DNA of 38,319 bases. It comes from Gammaproteobacteria bacterium (GTDB lineage: Bacteria > Pseudomonadota > Gammaproteobacteria > UBA6002). The notes under the pieces were generated by a model. It was not told the origin of the DNA. It saw only the letters and a list, made by a program, of their open reading frames with translations, and did no database searches. The position numbers and the translations under genes are program-made. Shown one piece after another: positions 1 to 9,822 of this stretch. Within the stretch, counting starts at the first letter, position 1, and the number at the start of each line of letters is the position of its first letter. The stretch is taken from positions 1 through 38,319 of the forward strand of contig JAGVJZ010000064.1 of assembly GCA_020050845.1 (NCBI GenBank). Reading direction: 5' to 3'.

Positions 1-205
1 ATACAGTTCAAGAAAGGAAGACTTAGAAGTATCGTGGCAATAGTCCGAAGCAATGTGCTGCCTGGCCTGTATGATCCGGGAGCGGGAACGAAGGAATAAC
101 AAATAGGCGCGCAGGAATGCTTCCTTTTATTAGACACGAATATCTCGACAACATAGACGCAACTCGCTAGTATGACGCAAAGAACTTCTTTTTTTCCCTA
201 AAGAT

Positions 206-1240
206 ATGATCAAAACAACACTTTCCTACAAAGATGCAGGCGTTGACATAGAAAGAGGCAACGAGCTAGTCGATCTTATTAAGCCGCTCGCGAAAAAAAC
301 TCACCGGCCAGGTGTCTTGTCTGGGCTTGGTGGTTTTGGCGCTCTTTTTGAACTTCCCTTAGACCGATATAAAAATCCTGTTTTGGTTACTTCAACAGAT
401 GGTGTCGGAACTAAACTTAAACTTGCTATTGAGCTCAACAAACACCATACGATCGGCATTGATTTAGTCGCCATGTGTGCCAACGATATTATTGTCCAAG
501 GTGCTGAACCTTTATTTTTTTTAGATTACTACGCTACTTCATGTCTAGAAATTGATAAGGCGCAAGCCATCATCCAAGGTATTGCCGAAGGATGTCAGCT
601 TGCCAATATGGCCTTAGTAGGCGGTGAAACTGCAGAGATGCCAGGCATGTACTCTAAGGGTGATTATGACTTAGCAGGCTTTGTGGTGGGAGTGGTAGAA
701 AAGCAAAAATTGATAACGGGTGACCAGGTAGCACCAGGTGATGTACTCATTGCACTTGCTTCATCTGGATTACACTCCAATGGCTATTCGCTAGTCCGTA
801 AAGTGTTAGAGGTAGGCGGTCATTCTCTAGCGCAATCCTTTGACGGCATGACTTTGGGTGACATATTGTTAACTCCTACTAAAGTTTATGTTAGAAGTAT
901 TTTGAATTTACTTAATGCATTACCTGTTAAAGCCATGGCACATATTACTGGAGGAGGTATTGAAAATATCCCTCGAGTCCTTCCGAGCCATACCCAAGCC
1001 GTTCTTGATGCTACAAGTTGGCAAATTCCTAATATTTTCAAGTGGCTAGCTGAGGAAGGGAACATTCCCAAGGAAGAAATGTTTGTGACGTTCAATTGTG
1101 GAATCGGCATGGTGATTTGTGTGGCTAGGGACAATGTAAATCAAGCGATAACCATCTTGGAAGAAAGCGGTGAGCAAGCATGGATTATTGGAAAAATCGA
1201 CTATTGCAATGAAGAGATGCCTCAGGTTCGAATTGCATGA
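206..1240 (+). CDS. purM: phosphoribosylformylglycinamidine cyclo-ligase (AIR synthetase)
   Basis: 344 aa ORF with PurM motifs ([51 protein letters not shown]); followed by purN with ATGA overlap. Confidence 0.97.
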   Translation: MIKTTLSYKDAGVDIERGNELVDLIKPLAKKTHRPGVLSGLGGFGALFELPLDRYKNPVLVTSTDGVGTKLKLAIELNKHHTIGIDLVAMCANDIIVQGAEPLFFLDYYATSCLEIDKAQAIIQGIAEGCQLANMALVGGETAEMPGMYSKGDYDLAGFVVGVVEKQKLITGDQVAPGDVLIALASSGLHSNGYSLVRKVLEVGGHSLAQSFDGMTLGDILLTPTKVYVRSILNLLNALPVKAMAHITGGGIENIPRVLPSHTQAVLDATSWQIPNIFKWLAEEGNIPKEEMFVTFNCGIGMVICVARDNVNQAITILEESGEQAWIIGKIDYCNEEMPQVRIA

Positions 1241-1899
1241 CTCCGACACCCTCTTTGAACATCGCAGTGTTAATTTCTGGCAATGGCTCTAATCTTCAAG
1301 CCTTAATTAATGCCATCAGTTCCAAGCAATTACCCGCCAAAATTTCTGCGGTCATTAGCAATAACATCGATGCTTATGGCATCCAAAGAGCTAACCAAGC
1401 AGGTATTCCAACAACAAATCTCCTACCTAAAGACTATTCATCAAGGAAAGCTTACGATCTAGCACTTAGAGATCTGGTTGCAACTTACCAACCCGACCTA
1501 ATACTTCTAGCTGGTTTTATGCACATATTAGGCCATGATTTCCTAGAACCATTTCAGGAGAAAATACTAAATATCCATCCATCTTTACTTCCATCCTATC
1601 CGGGACTCAATACCCATCAACAGGTTTTAGCTGATAAAAAGTCTGAACATGGTTGCAGTATTCATTATGTTACGGCTGATCTTGATGCTGGTCCTCTTAT
1701 AGCGCAGGCAGTCATTGAGGTAACCGCTAGTGACAATTTAGAATCCATCAAAAATAAAGTTCACAGTGCCGAACATTTTCTTTACCCAACCGTAGTTAAT
1801 TGGTTTGCGGCGCGTCGCATAAGATTGTGTAAAGAGCAGGTTTCTTTAGATGGCTTTATCTTACCTCATAGCGGCCTACGATTTATTATTCCTGATTAA
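1237..1899 (+). CDS. purN: phosphoribosylglycinamide formyltransferase
   Basis: 220 aa; motifs [36 protein letters not shown]; 4-nt overlap with purM. Confidence 0.96.
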   Translation: MTPTPSLNIAVLISGNGSNLQALINAISSKQLPAKISAVISNNIDAYGIQRANQAGIPTTNLLPKDYSSRKAYDLALRDLVATYQPDLILLAGFMHILGHDFLEPFQEKILNIHPSLLPSYPGLNTHQQVLADKKSEHGCSIHYVTADLDAGPLIAQAVIEVTASDNLESIKNKVHSAEHFLYPTVVNWFAARRIRLCKEQVSLDGFILPHSGLRFIIPD

Positions 1900-1905
1900 A
1901 TGCCC

Positions 1906-1934
1906 AGCTCTTCCCGCTTTAAGCGGGAAGAGCT
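1906..1934. terminator. Perfect inverted repeat (AGCTCTTCCCGCTT-T-AAGCGGGAAGAGCT) 3' of purN; terminator or REP-like element
   Basis: 14-bp perfect arms with 1-nt loop directly after the purN stop; no long U tract. Confidence 0.6.
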
Positions 1935-2143
1935 TCCTGTAACAAAATGCGTCGCGAAAAAATAAATTTTTCGCTAGCAATTAGAGAGAGAATTAGCATT
2001 CTCCCCCTAATAACCCCATCGCTTTATGGTTCAGCGGAACCGCTGGTTATTTCTAACTTACCTCCAACTATTATTCCTTTTTCGTCTAAAATGATATACT
2101 TAACATATTATTGAAATAAGGAGGCAGCTCCAGCTGAATAACC

Positions 2144-2473
2144 ATGGTTAAATCTGAATTAATAAATTTAATTGCAGAAAAACTTAACACTCTGCCGATT
2201 AAGGACGTTGAGGTAGGAGTAAATCAAGTTTTAGACTGCATGAGCAATGAATTATGTCGTGGCGGCAGAATTGAGATACGTGGTTTTGGAAGTTTCTGTC
2301 TACATTATCGTCCTGCTCGTAATGCTCATAACCCCAAAACGGGCGAAAAAGTTGCAACTATTCCTAAATATACGCCTCACTTTAAGCCAGGAAAGGAACT
2401 TCGGCAGCGAGTTAATGCTAGTTGTGATAGCGTTGCTATCAAAGATTGTCCGCCTGATAGCGATGACGATTAA
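2144..2473 (+). CDS. ihfB: integration host factor beta / HU-family DNA-binding protein
   Basis: 109 aa; MVKSELINLIAEKL..., GRIEIRGFGSF..., RPARNAHNPKTGEKV, KYTPHFKPGKELRQRVN; acidic C-terminal tail. Confidence 0.85.
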   Translation: MVKSELINLIAEKLNTLPIKDVEVGVNQVLDCMSNELCRGGRIEIRGFGSFCLHYRPARNAHNPKTGEKVATIPKYTPHFKPGKELRQRVNASCDSVAIKDCPPDSDDD

Positions 2474-2532
2474 AAATCAGCAGGAAGCATGAGAACCTTT
2501 GCTAAAGTATGATCATCCTTTAGAACGAAAAA

Positions 2533-2549
2533 AAGCTTAAACTAAGCTT
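2533..2549 (-). terminator. Intrinsic terminator of the minus-strand response regulator gene
   Basis: AAGCTTA-AAC-TAAGCTT stem, read on minus strand as AAGCTTA GTT TAAGCTT followed by T-rich tract; overlaps the CDS stop. Confidence 0.65.
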
Positions 2550-3186
2550 ACTTTATTTGTAATAACCCACTCATAATTGCCAACAAAGTCATCTCAACTT
2601 CATTTTTTACGTCAAGCTTGTTGAAAATGTTATTGCGGTAAGTACTAATAGTTTTAGAGCTTAAGAAAAGTTTTTCTGCTATTTCTTTCGGACTCAATCC
2701 CCTGACAATCATTAATACCACTTGGAGTTCTCTGCTCGATAATCTTTTAAAGGGAGAAGGATTATCTGCAATAACATTGGAAGTTGCTAAATAATTTGCA
2801 ATATCAGAACTGACATAGCGCTCACCATTTTTAACCATTTTGAGCGCCTGCATGATCTCCTCTTTATTAGTATTCATCGATAATGCACCATGAACACCGC
2901 TTTTTAACAAATAGGATAAGATTACTTCATTCATGCAATCAGTGATGACCAGAACCTTAAGTCCTTTAATACGACGCAGTAATTTTTGAATACCATCTAG
3001 CATCGAAACATCAAACTTATTTAAGCTGATCACCGCTATTTCTGGCTTTGAGTCTTGTGCTTGAGTAATAGCTTCTTCACAACTAATCGCTTCGCTATTA
3101 ATCTGAATATTTTTTACGTCACGTAAGATGTATTTAATACCACAACGAATTAGATCATGACTGTCAACTAGCATTACATTCAGCAT
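2548..3186 (-). CDS. LuxR/FixJ-type response regulator, GacA/UvrY/LetA-like, atypical receiver domain
   Basis: 212 aa; N-terminal receiver-like (MLNVMLVDSHDLIRCGIKYIL) and C-terminal HTH (LSSRELQVVLMIVRGLSPKEIAEKLFLSSKTISTYRNNIFNKL). Confidence 0.85.
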   Translation of the reverse strand: MLNVMLVDSHDLIRCGIKYILRDVKNIQINSEAISCEEAITQAQDSKPEIAVISLNKFDVSMLDGIQKLLRRIKGLKVLVITDCMNEVILSYLLKSGVHGALSMNTNKEEIMQALKMVKNGERYVSSDIANYLATSNVIADNPSPFKRLSSRELQVVLMIVRGLSPKEIAEKLFLSSKTISTYRNNIFNKLDVKNEVEMTLLAIMSGLLQIK

Positions 3187-3214
3187 TTAAATACTCCACC
3201 TAGATTTAGGCCCT

Positions 3215-3244
3215 ATTATAGAGCCTCTTTATGGAATTTGTCAT
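3215..3244 (-). promoter_or_regulatory. Putative sigma70 promoter of the response regulator gene
   Basis: On minus strand ATGACA (3244-3239), 18-nt spacer, TATAAT (3220-3215), upstream of the start at 3186. Confidence 0.5.
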
Positions 3245-3305
3245 GCTTGAAGTCAATTTTAAGCAATATTTTGAAGTTTCCCATGCATAAATAACGATTT
3301 TTAGT

Positions 3306-5216
3306 CTATGCTACACGTTGACTGCTCTGGATTTTTGAAAGCTGAATTGCTGGCGACCTTTCAATACTTCTTTGAATTAACTCAGATCTACAGCTTATAT
3401 AAACTGTCAGGTTCATGTCTCTTTGAAAAAAATTAAAGCGAGAAGCAGAAGAAACTACATCTCGATGTCCGAATTTAACTAAGATTCCCTTTACCTCCTT
3501 TAGGAGAGGATTTTCAACCCCTAAAGTGATGCAAGTATTTAAATAACAAATTAAAAAATGTTTCCAAAAAGAAACATCACTTTCTATCTTAGAGCTTCTT
3601 AACTCAAACAATTTTTGTAATGATGCCAGATTGGAATCTAGAACTTTTAAGTCGAAGATATTGTTAGGACAGGCTGTTGCAATAATATCTTTTATCGCTA
3701 CATCTATGCTTACAAAATTAGGTTTTGATTGAAGTTCTTTATCATTTTGTGGTGTAGCATTTTCTTTTTTTTCACAAATTTTGCGATCACTACTTAGATA
3801 AATATTTAGCAAGCACTTAGTTCGTTCCCATCTATTTAACACACTTTTTTCGAGTCTAATTTTAGTTAAAGCATTTTCAATATCTTTTATTATTGCTTTG
3901 ACAAATTCTTTGAGACTGTTTAAGGACATTAAAGCAGCCTCCAGATCGAACACAAGCCTGGTTCTCAATTGCTCGGCTAGTAGCTCTGCATAAGCCATTT
4001 TATTTTCCAAATTACGTCCTAGCGCTTTTAAAACACACCTCTTAAACGCTATCAATGAAGCATATAAAGTTGGATGGAAAACTTCATTCCAAAAAGAAGA
4101 AAGATAAATTTCAAGACTCGAATGCTCTGCAAACAAAGTATTTTCAAATAAATTTAATCTTCGCCAGGTATCTTCATTTAACAAATTTTCTAATGAACAC
4201 TGTTCAATATGGTGGTTTTTTTCTTGTAAACGAATTTGTGCTAATAAATGAAATTTACTGTAAAAAAAGTTTTGTTTGTCACTTAACCAATCGAAAAATT
4301 TTTCAACCCAAGGTAGCAAAGAAAAAATTTTGTTTTTAATGGGTGGGGGGCTTGGCATTATCATTAATTGTCCATTCGATTCAGAAAATAAAAATTCTCC
4401 GTCGTTTTCAAACCATGGCAAACGATGCAACATGGTTTTTTGTTGTGGATTACCTTGTTGGCTAATATAACGATGAAAAGACACAAAATGTGATTGTGAT
4501 AATATTTTATATTTCCTACTGGTTGGTTCGGTCAGGTTAACACCCAGATGACCCAATCTAGTGATAACATAGAAGTTAACATCGCCTTGATAGATATTAT
4601 TTGACTTTGAAATGACCTGAAGCCTTGCAAGCATTGCATCACATATTTGTCTTTTTAGGGAATCGATATAAGCTCGGACTTCTTGTTGATAGGACTTTAA
4701 GGATTCAATCACTTTTTTAGGTAAACTGGCCTGATAATATTTTCTTTCGATCACGGTTAACTGATAAAACTGCTCAAAGAACGGCAGAATATCCTGCGCA
4801 ATTATTAATAATGCTTCATGGCTAAGATGGTTAGTTTCTGAATTCTTTTTCCAGAACATTTGTAATTGGTTAATCTGTGTTTTGCTACTAAGTTGCTCCC
4901 ATTTATTCCAAATTGTAGTCGTTAATAAATTTTTTAGAGCAATATTTGCACGATATGATTTGAGATAGTCACACTCCTTGCGATAGTTATCCAGATTTTC
5001 TTTAAATTCTGCGGCATTTAATATAGTGATATTTTGTTTTAATCGCTGACAGTGCTCTTCTTTGCGACGTTTACCAATAAAATACAATCCAATGTTCTCT
5101 AAGAACTTGTTTATTGCAGTCAACGATTGAAAGGTTTGGTCACTAATAGATTGTAAATGGATATTTTCTGGGATTGCGCTTAGTAACTCTGAACTGAAAA
5201 GTGGACATGTTTTCAT
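3306..5216 (-). CDS. Hypothetical protein, 636 aa, no recognised domain
   Basis: Long uninterrupted ORF with strong Shine-Dalgarno (AGGAGG-AAAG-ATG on minus strand); predominantly charged/helical, no signal peptide or TM segment evident. Confidence 0.8.
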   Translation of the reverse strand: MKTCPLFSSELLSAIPENIHLQSISDQTFQSLTAINKFLENIGLYFIGKRRKEEHCQRLKQNITILNAAEFKENLDNYRKECDYLKSYRANIALKNLLTTTIWNKWEQLSSKTQINQLQMFWKKNSETNHLSHEALLIIAQDILPFFEQFYQLTVIERKYYQASLPKKVIESLKSYQQEVRAYIDSLKRQICDAMLARLQVISKSNNIYQGDVNFYVITRLGHLGVNLTEPTSRKYKILSQSHFVSFHRYISQQGNPQQKTMLHRLPWFENDGEFLFSESNGQLMIMPSPPPIKNKIFSLLPWVEKFFDWLSDKQNFFYSKFHLLAQIRLQEKNHHIEQCSLENLLNEDTWRRLNLFENTLFAEHSSLEIYLSSFWNEVFHPTLYASLIAFKRCVLKALGRNLENKMAYAELLAEQLRTRLVFDLEAALMSLNSLKEFVKAIIKDIENALTKIRLEKSVLNRWERTKCLLNIYLSSDRKICEKKENATPQNDKELQSKPNFVSIDVAIKDIIATACPNNIFDLKVLDSNLASLQKLFELRSSKIESDVSFWKHFLICYLNTCITLGVENPLLKEVKGILVKFGHRDVVSSASRFNFFQRDMNLTVYISCRSELIQRSIERSPAIQLSKIQSSQRVA

Positions 5217-5316
5217 CTTTCCTCCTGAAGTTAGCTAATTGTCTAACAAACAAGAGTTCTAATCATGACCGGTTTTTTTACGAGGTAACTTGGGATGAGA
5301 TTCTGCATACCTTTTC

Positions 5317-5375
5317 CCCTTTTCTCATTCGTACCTGTGCCCGCACGCGGGCACAGATACGAATGAGAAAAAGGG
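5317..5375. repeat. Long near-perfect inverted repeat (28/29-nt arms, 2-nt loop)
   Basis: CCCTTTTCTCATTCGTACCTGTGCCCGC-AC-GCGGGCACAGATACGAATGAGAAAAAGGG; one C/A mismatch and one bulged A. Confidence 0.85.
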
Positions 5376-5397
5376 TGAGGAATTTATTTTGTACAAA

Positions 5398-5430
5398 AAA
5401 AAAGCGCATTGTTTTAACAATGCGCTTTTT
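5398..5430. terminator. Bidirectional intrinsic terminator 3' of the Legionella-type OMP gene
   Basis: AAAAAGCGCATTGTT-TT-AACAATGCGCTTTTT with flanking A and T tracts. Confidence 0.85.
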
Positions 5431-5447
5431 AATTTCCTACTTAGGAA

Positions 5448-6782
5448 TTATAGAGCTACTTGAACGCTCACGTATGGACCATCGAAGCTTGTGTCAATGG
5501 TGTGACGTGTGCGGAATTCAGGATCAGTGAATTCTACAGCTGACAATCTGTCAATTGCATTGAAGTAGTGGCTAACAAGGTAACCAGCTTCAATTGTCAA
5601 CTTAGATCGTGAGCAGTTGCAGAATTGGTATGTCCAATCCAAACCAAGTTTAGCATCGATATTTGGAACTACACGGGTTTCGTCTGGATGATGGAAACCG
5701 ATGAAGCCTGTATCAAAAGCAAAGGTGCTAATGAATGGATTCACAGTGTAGGTTGTGCCTTCTGGAACCGCAGGAACAGTAATACCACTTACGCCATCTA
5801 GGGTTACACCAAGAGCTGCGAATGCACCATCAAGGGTTACTCTTTGAGTAAGTGAGCTGTCTTCTTCACCAACCAGTAATGCAGCAGATAAGCTACCTAC
5901 TACACCGAAGCCGTTGCAGAAGCCCCAGTTAAGGTCAAAGCCTAAACGTGGACCAATACCGTTGAATTTGCTACGGTTATGGAAGTGATCAAATACATCA
6001 AGTGCAAGCTCAGTACCAGCCAACACACCAGCACCGTCAAAAGCAGTAGCTGATAATAATTCACCACCTGTATAGGCTAGTAATGGATCTGAACCTGTTA
6101 ACACAGTTTCAAACGTGGTATTTTGCTTGTATTCTAAGTGGGTGTAACGTAAACCACCGAACCAACGCACTTTAAAGTTACAACCAACATTGATTGCTTG
6201 ACCAAAATCTAAATCCCATGTGTGGTTTTCAAATTCTGTTTTAGAGCTAACGTGGGTATCAAGTGTATCAAAGGTAAACAAAGGATCGAATACGATTGAA
6301 GACAAAGGTAATACCGGAGTATAAGCTATACCAGTTGCTAGACCTGTCAATGGAATAACTGGACCAAAGATTGGGCTACCAATTGCATCTAAAGTTGCAT
6401 CTGTTGGTAATGTTAACTCGTCGGTACCGTTATGATGGTCATTGTCCCAATGAGTATAGGTTAAGTTAACGTCGTTGCCAGAGCATGGGAAAATGTAACC
6501 AACGTTAGCTTTGAAGCCCCACTCATAATCGTGTTTGTTACGATGTGAATGAGCATCACCAAGACCGTCAAAGGTTACTAAATCGATGTCAGCAAATGAA
6601 GTTGCAAAATCTTGCTCAGGAGAAGATGCTCTCCACCATAAGCCTGTTACGCCAAATGTGAATCCACCACAATAATTTGGCACGCTAACATCACATCGTG
6701 ACGTACCTGTTGGAAGAAAAGCTAGAGAGTTTGCAGCAAAACCCGAAAGTAATACAGCAAGTCCTAGAGTCAGTTTTTTCAT
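5448..6782 (-). CDS. Legionella-type major outer membrane protein (Legionella_OMP family)
   Basis: 444 aa; signal peptide MKKLTLGLAVLLSGFAANSLA; FTFGVTGLWWRASSPEQDFA, HDYEWGFKANVGYIFPCSGNDVNLTYTHWDND; repeated aromatic beta-strand pattern. Confidence 0.82.
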   Translation of the reverse strand: MKKLTLGLAVLLSGFAANSLAFLPTGTSRCDVSVPNYCGGFTFGVTGLWWRASSPEQDFATSFADIDLVTFDGLGDAHSHRNKHDYEWGFKANVGYIFPCSGNDVNLTYTHWDNDHHNGTDELTLPTDATLDAIGSPIFGPVIPLTGLATGIAYTPVLPLSSIVFDPLFTFDTLDTHVSSKTEFENHTWDLDFGQAINVGCNFKVRWFGGLRYTHLEYKQNTTFETVLTGSDPLLAYTGGELLSATAFDGAGVLAGTELALDVFDHFHNRSKFNGIGPRLGFDLNWGFCNGFGVVGSLSAALLVGEEDSSLTQRVTLDGAFAALGVTLDGVSGITVPAVPEGTTYTVNPFISTFAFDTGFIGFHHPDETRVVPNIDAKLGLDWTYQFCNCSRSKLTIEAGYLVSHYFNAIDRLSAVEFTDPEFRTRHTIDTSFDGPYVSVQVAL

Positions 6783-6834
6783 AATTCATTCCTCGTTTGA
6801 ATTGTTAGTTCCATGAAAACTGTTATTCGTTTTT

Positions 6835-6862
6835 CACTTAAGTGTAGGAGTGATACACTTAA
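6835..6862. promoter_or_regulatory. Palindrome/inverted repeat upstream of the OMP gene
   Basis: CACTTAAGTG perfect palindrome at 6835-6844; TTAAGTGT-N9-ACACTTAA at 6838-6862, 53 nt 5' of the start codon. Confidence 0.4.
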
Positions 6863-7078
6863 CGAACTTTTAATTTAGCACAAAAGAAAAAAAAAAAAAG
6901 AAAATTTTCAATATCTTTTTCAATGACATAACTGCGATTTTTGATAATTTATTGCTACGCGTTTTTAATTATTTTTTCTTATTCTTTTTTTATCGATAAA
7001 CGATCATTTCAAAAGACCTTAATTTTTTGAGCTGAAATTATGCTAATATAATTTTTTTTAACATTCACGGATGGTGAT

Positions 7079-8059
7079 ATGAAAGCAATAGTATATTTGC
7101 ACCACGGGGGTCCCGAAGTTTTACGACCTAAAACTGTAGCTAAACCTACTCCAGAAGCAGATGAACTTTTGGTTCGCGTTTATGCGACGACTGTTAACCG
7201 GATAGATATCAATCAACGCCGGGGCAATCATCTTAATAATGAAAACTCGCCTGAAGTTCTAGGATATGAAATTGCAGGTGAAGTCGTAGCTAAGGGCAAG
7301 AACGCTTCGCGCTATCAAAAGGGGGACCGGGTCTTTGGTCTCGTTAATGGTGGTGGTTATGCCGAATTCTGTAATATCGATGAAGGATTAGCTATGCCAA
7401 TTCCTGAACATTGGAGCTATGAATATGCAGCAGCAATCCCCAAAAATTTTATCACGGCAGACGAAACCTTATTTACTCAAGGCAACCTTAAAAGAAATGA
7501 AACCGTTCTGATCCATGCGGGTGGGAGTGGTGTCGGCACTGCTAGTATCCAATTAGCTCACCATATTGGCGCCAAAATCTTTATCACAGCCGGCACAGAC
7601 GAGAAAATCAATAGAGCACTTGAGATAGGAGCTCATACCGGAATTAATTACCATACGCATGACTTTGCTTATCATATTCAAACTTTGACTGACAATCAGG
7701 GAGTGGATGTCATACAAGATATTATTGGTGGCAAATATTTGGTCCGGAACGTTAGCTGCTTAAAAGAAAATGGTCGCTTGATACTGGTTTCTTTATTAGA
7801 TGGCAACAAAGGGGATCTTAATTTAACCAATATTCTATTAAGAAAGTTACAAATTAAAGGAAGTTCTTTTGAAACCATGTCCCTAGACGATAAACGCGAA
7901 TGCGTCAAGCGATTTGAAGAACGTTGGTTACCTACCTTAAAGCAAGGACATCTCAAACCAATCATTGATTATGTGTTTCCTTGGGAAATGATCCAAGAAG
8001 CACACAAGCATGTAGAAAGTAATCGTAACTTTGGAAAAGTTGTGCTGAAAATTAGATAG
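7079..8059 (+). CDS. Zinc-type alcohol dehydrogenase / NADPH:quinone oxidoreductase (PIG3-like)
   Basis: 326 aa; MKAIVYLHHGGPEVLRPKTV, VLIHAGGSGVGTASIQLAHHIGAKIFITAGTDEK. Confidence 0.85.
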   Translation: MKAIVYLHHGGPEVLRPKTVAKPTPEADELLVRVYATTVNRIDINQRRGNHLNNENSPEVLGYEIAGEVVAKGKNASRYQKGDRVFGLVNGGGYAEFCNIDEGLAMPIPEHWSYEYAAAIPKNFITADETLFTQGNLKRNETVLIHAGGSGVGTASIQLAHHIGAKIFITAGTDEKINRALEIGAHTGINYHTHDFAYHIQTLTDNQGVDVIQDIIGGKYLVRNVSCLKENGRLILVSLLDGNKGDLNLTNILLRKLQIKGSSFETMSLDDKRECVKRFEERWLPTLKQGHLKPIIDYVFPWEMIQEAHKHVESNRNFGKVVLKIR

Positions 8060-8063
8060 TTCT

Positions 8064-8088
8064 GTGGCCTGGGCTCAACCCAGGCTAC
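8064..8088. repeat. REP-like inverted repeat between convergent genes
   Basis: GTGGCCTGGG-CTCAA-CCCAGGCTAC, 10-bp arms with one G/U pair. Confidence 0.6.
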
Positions 8089-8091
8089 ATT

Positions 8092-8658
8092 TTACGTTTT
8101 TGGTGGGGTGACTCCCTGCTGTCCCTGGTACTTACCGCCTCGATCTCGATACGATGTTTCACAAACTTCATCAGATTCAAAAAACACCATTTGAGCAACA
8201 CCTTCGTTTGCGTAGATACGCGCTGGCAAGCTCGTGGTGTTCGAAAACTCTAAGGTTACTTGCCCTTCCCACTCTGGTTCAAGAGGAGTGACATTAACAA
8301 TGATGCCACACCTTGCATAAGTCGATTTTCCCAAGCAAATCGTCAAAATATTTCGAGGGATTCTGAAATACTCAATTGTTCTAGCTAGTGCAAATGAGTT
8401 AGGAGGTATGATGCAGACATCAGCTTCAATAGCGACAAAACTATTGTCATCAAATGCTTTGGGGTCGACGATGGTGGAATTTAAATTAGTGAACACTTTA
8501 AATTCAGTGGCACATCGTACGTCATATCCGTAACTTGAGGTACCAAATGAAACTACCTTATCCACTCCATTGTGACGTACTTGAGCAGGCTCGAAAGGCT
8601 CAATCATGTTGTGTTCTTGCGCCATCTGGCGAATCCACCTATCCGATTTTATTGCCAT
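8092..8658 (-). CDS. dcd: dCTP deaminase
   Basis: 188 aa; [71 protein letters not shown]. Confidence 0.95.
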   Translation of the reverse strand: MAIKSDRWIRQMAQEHNMIEPFEPAQVRHNGVDKVVSFGTSSYGYDVRCATEFKVFTNLNSTIVDPKAFDDNSFVAIEADVCIIPPNSFALARTIEYFRIPRNILTICLGKSTYARCGIIVNVTPLEPEWEGQVTLEFSNTTSLPARIYANEGVAQMVFFESDEVCETSYRDRGGKYQGQQGVTPPKT

Positions 8659-8668
8659 TTTATAAATC

Positions 8669-9757
8669 CTAATTATTTTCGATAATAATACTGGGAAAGG
8701 AAGTTGAAGTATTCTGTGCTTGTAAACTTAATCTCGCTGCAATCTTTTTTGCTATTTGCCGATATAGCATTGCGATATCGCTTTGTGGTTCTGCTACGAC
8801 AGTAGGACAACCACTATCCGCTTGTTCTCGAATACTCTTGGTTAGAGGTAATTGTCCAAGTAGCGACACATCATACTCTCGTGCAATTTTTTGTCCACCA
8901 CCTAAGCCAAAAATTGGCTCGCGGTTACCACAATGACTGCAGACATGAACACTCATGTTTTCAATAATACCCAGTACTGGAATTTTGACCTTATAAAACA
9001 TTTCAATCCCTTTGCGGGCATCAAGTAATGCAACATCTTGCGGCGTTGTCACTATCACAGCACCACAAACTGGTATTTTTTGGGCCAGAGTGAGTTGAAC
9101 ATCGCCAGTGCCAGGCGGCATATCTATAATAAGATAATCAAGTGCATCCCATTCGGTGTCATTTAAGAGCTGCAAAAGCGCTCCGGTTACCATAGGTCCG
9201 CGCCATACGATTGGGGTATTTTGATCTACTAAATAACCAATCGACATCGATTGTAAGCCATGACTCATAATAGGTTTCATGGCTTTTTGTTCCGTCATCG
9301 TGGGTCTTGTGGTCACACCCAACATTTGAGGCTGATTCGGTCCGTAGATATCGGCGTCTAGAATCCCTACTTTTGCACCTTCGGCTACTAATGCCAGAGC
9401 AAGATTGACCGCCGTTGTCGATTTGCCGACTCCGCCCTTACCAGATGCAACTGCAATGATATTTTTTATCTTGCCGACACTTTGTAGACCAGGCTGTACC
9501 ATTCGTGGCTCAACCTTCCAAGTTAGGCAGACATTGATCTTAGCTTCTGGAAAAGCTCGTTGTAGAAGATGAGTCAGATCTTCCTGCTCTTTCGAACCTT
9601 TAAATGGATAGCCTAGTGTGATTTCGACATTAATAGTTTCTGCGACAACCGAAATGTTGACAGGGATCTTACTATTAATGAAATCAGCCTCTAGATAAGG
9701 ATCGATATAACTCTTTAAAACTTCACGTACTTCATTTTCATTAATCATGGACTTCAC
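8669..9757 (-). CDS. apbC: Mrp/ApbC-family iron-sulfur cluster carrier ATPase
   Basis: 362 aa; [47 protein letters not shown]. Confidence 0.93.
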   Translation of the reverse strand: MKSMINENEVREVLKSYIDPYLEADFINSKIPVNISVVAETINVEITLGYPFKGSKEQEDLTHLLQRAFPEAKINVCLTWKVEPRMVQPGLQSVGKIKNIIAVASGKGGVGKSTTAVNLALALVAEGAKVGILDADIYGPNQPQMLGVTTRPTMTEQKAMKPIMSHGLQSMSIGYLVDQNTPIVWRGPMVTGALLQLLNDTEWDALDYLIIDMPPGTGDVQLTLAQKIPVCGAVIVTTPQDVALLDARKGIEMFYKVKIPVLGIIENMSVHVCSHCGNREPIFGLGGGQKIAREYDVSLLGQLPLTKSIREQADSGCPTVVAEPQSDIAMLYRQIAKKIAARLSLQAQNTSTSFPSIIIENN

Positions 9758-9822
9758 TCTTAGTGACTCTTGAGGGGAAATGGGTATAGTATACGGTTTT
9801 TTGTTACTAAAAGTTACTAATC

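Noticed and set aside
1-205. tRNA or coding tail upstream of purM
   Set aside because: No cloverleaf, no T-loop GGTTCRA motif and no open frame long enough to support a call.
5201-5530. Plus-strand 109-aa ORF
   Set aside because: Runs through the long inverted repeat and the terminator and into the antisense of the OMP gene; low-complexity translation (TRARTRAQIRMRKRVRN) derived from the hairpin.
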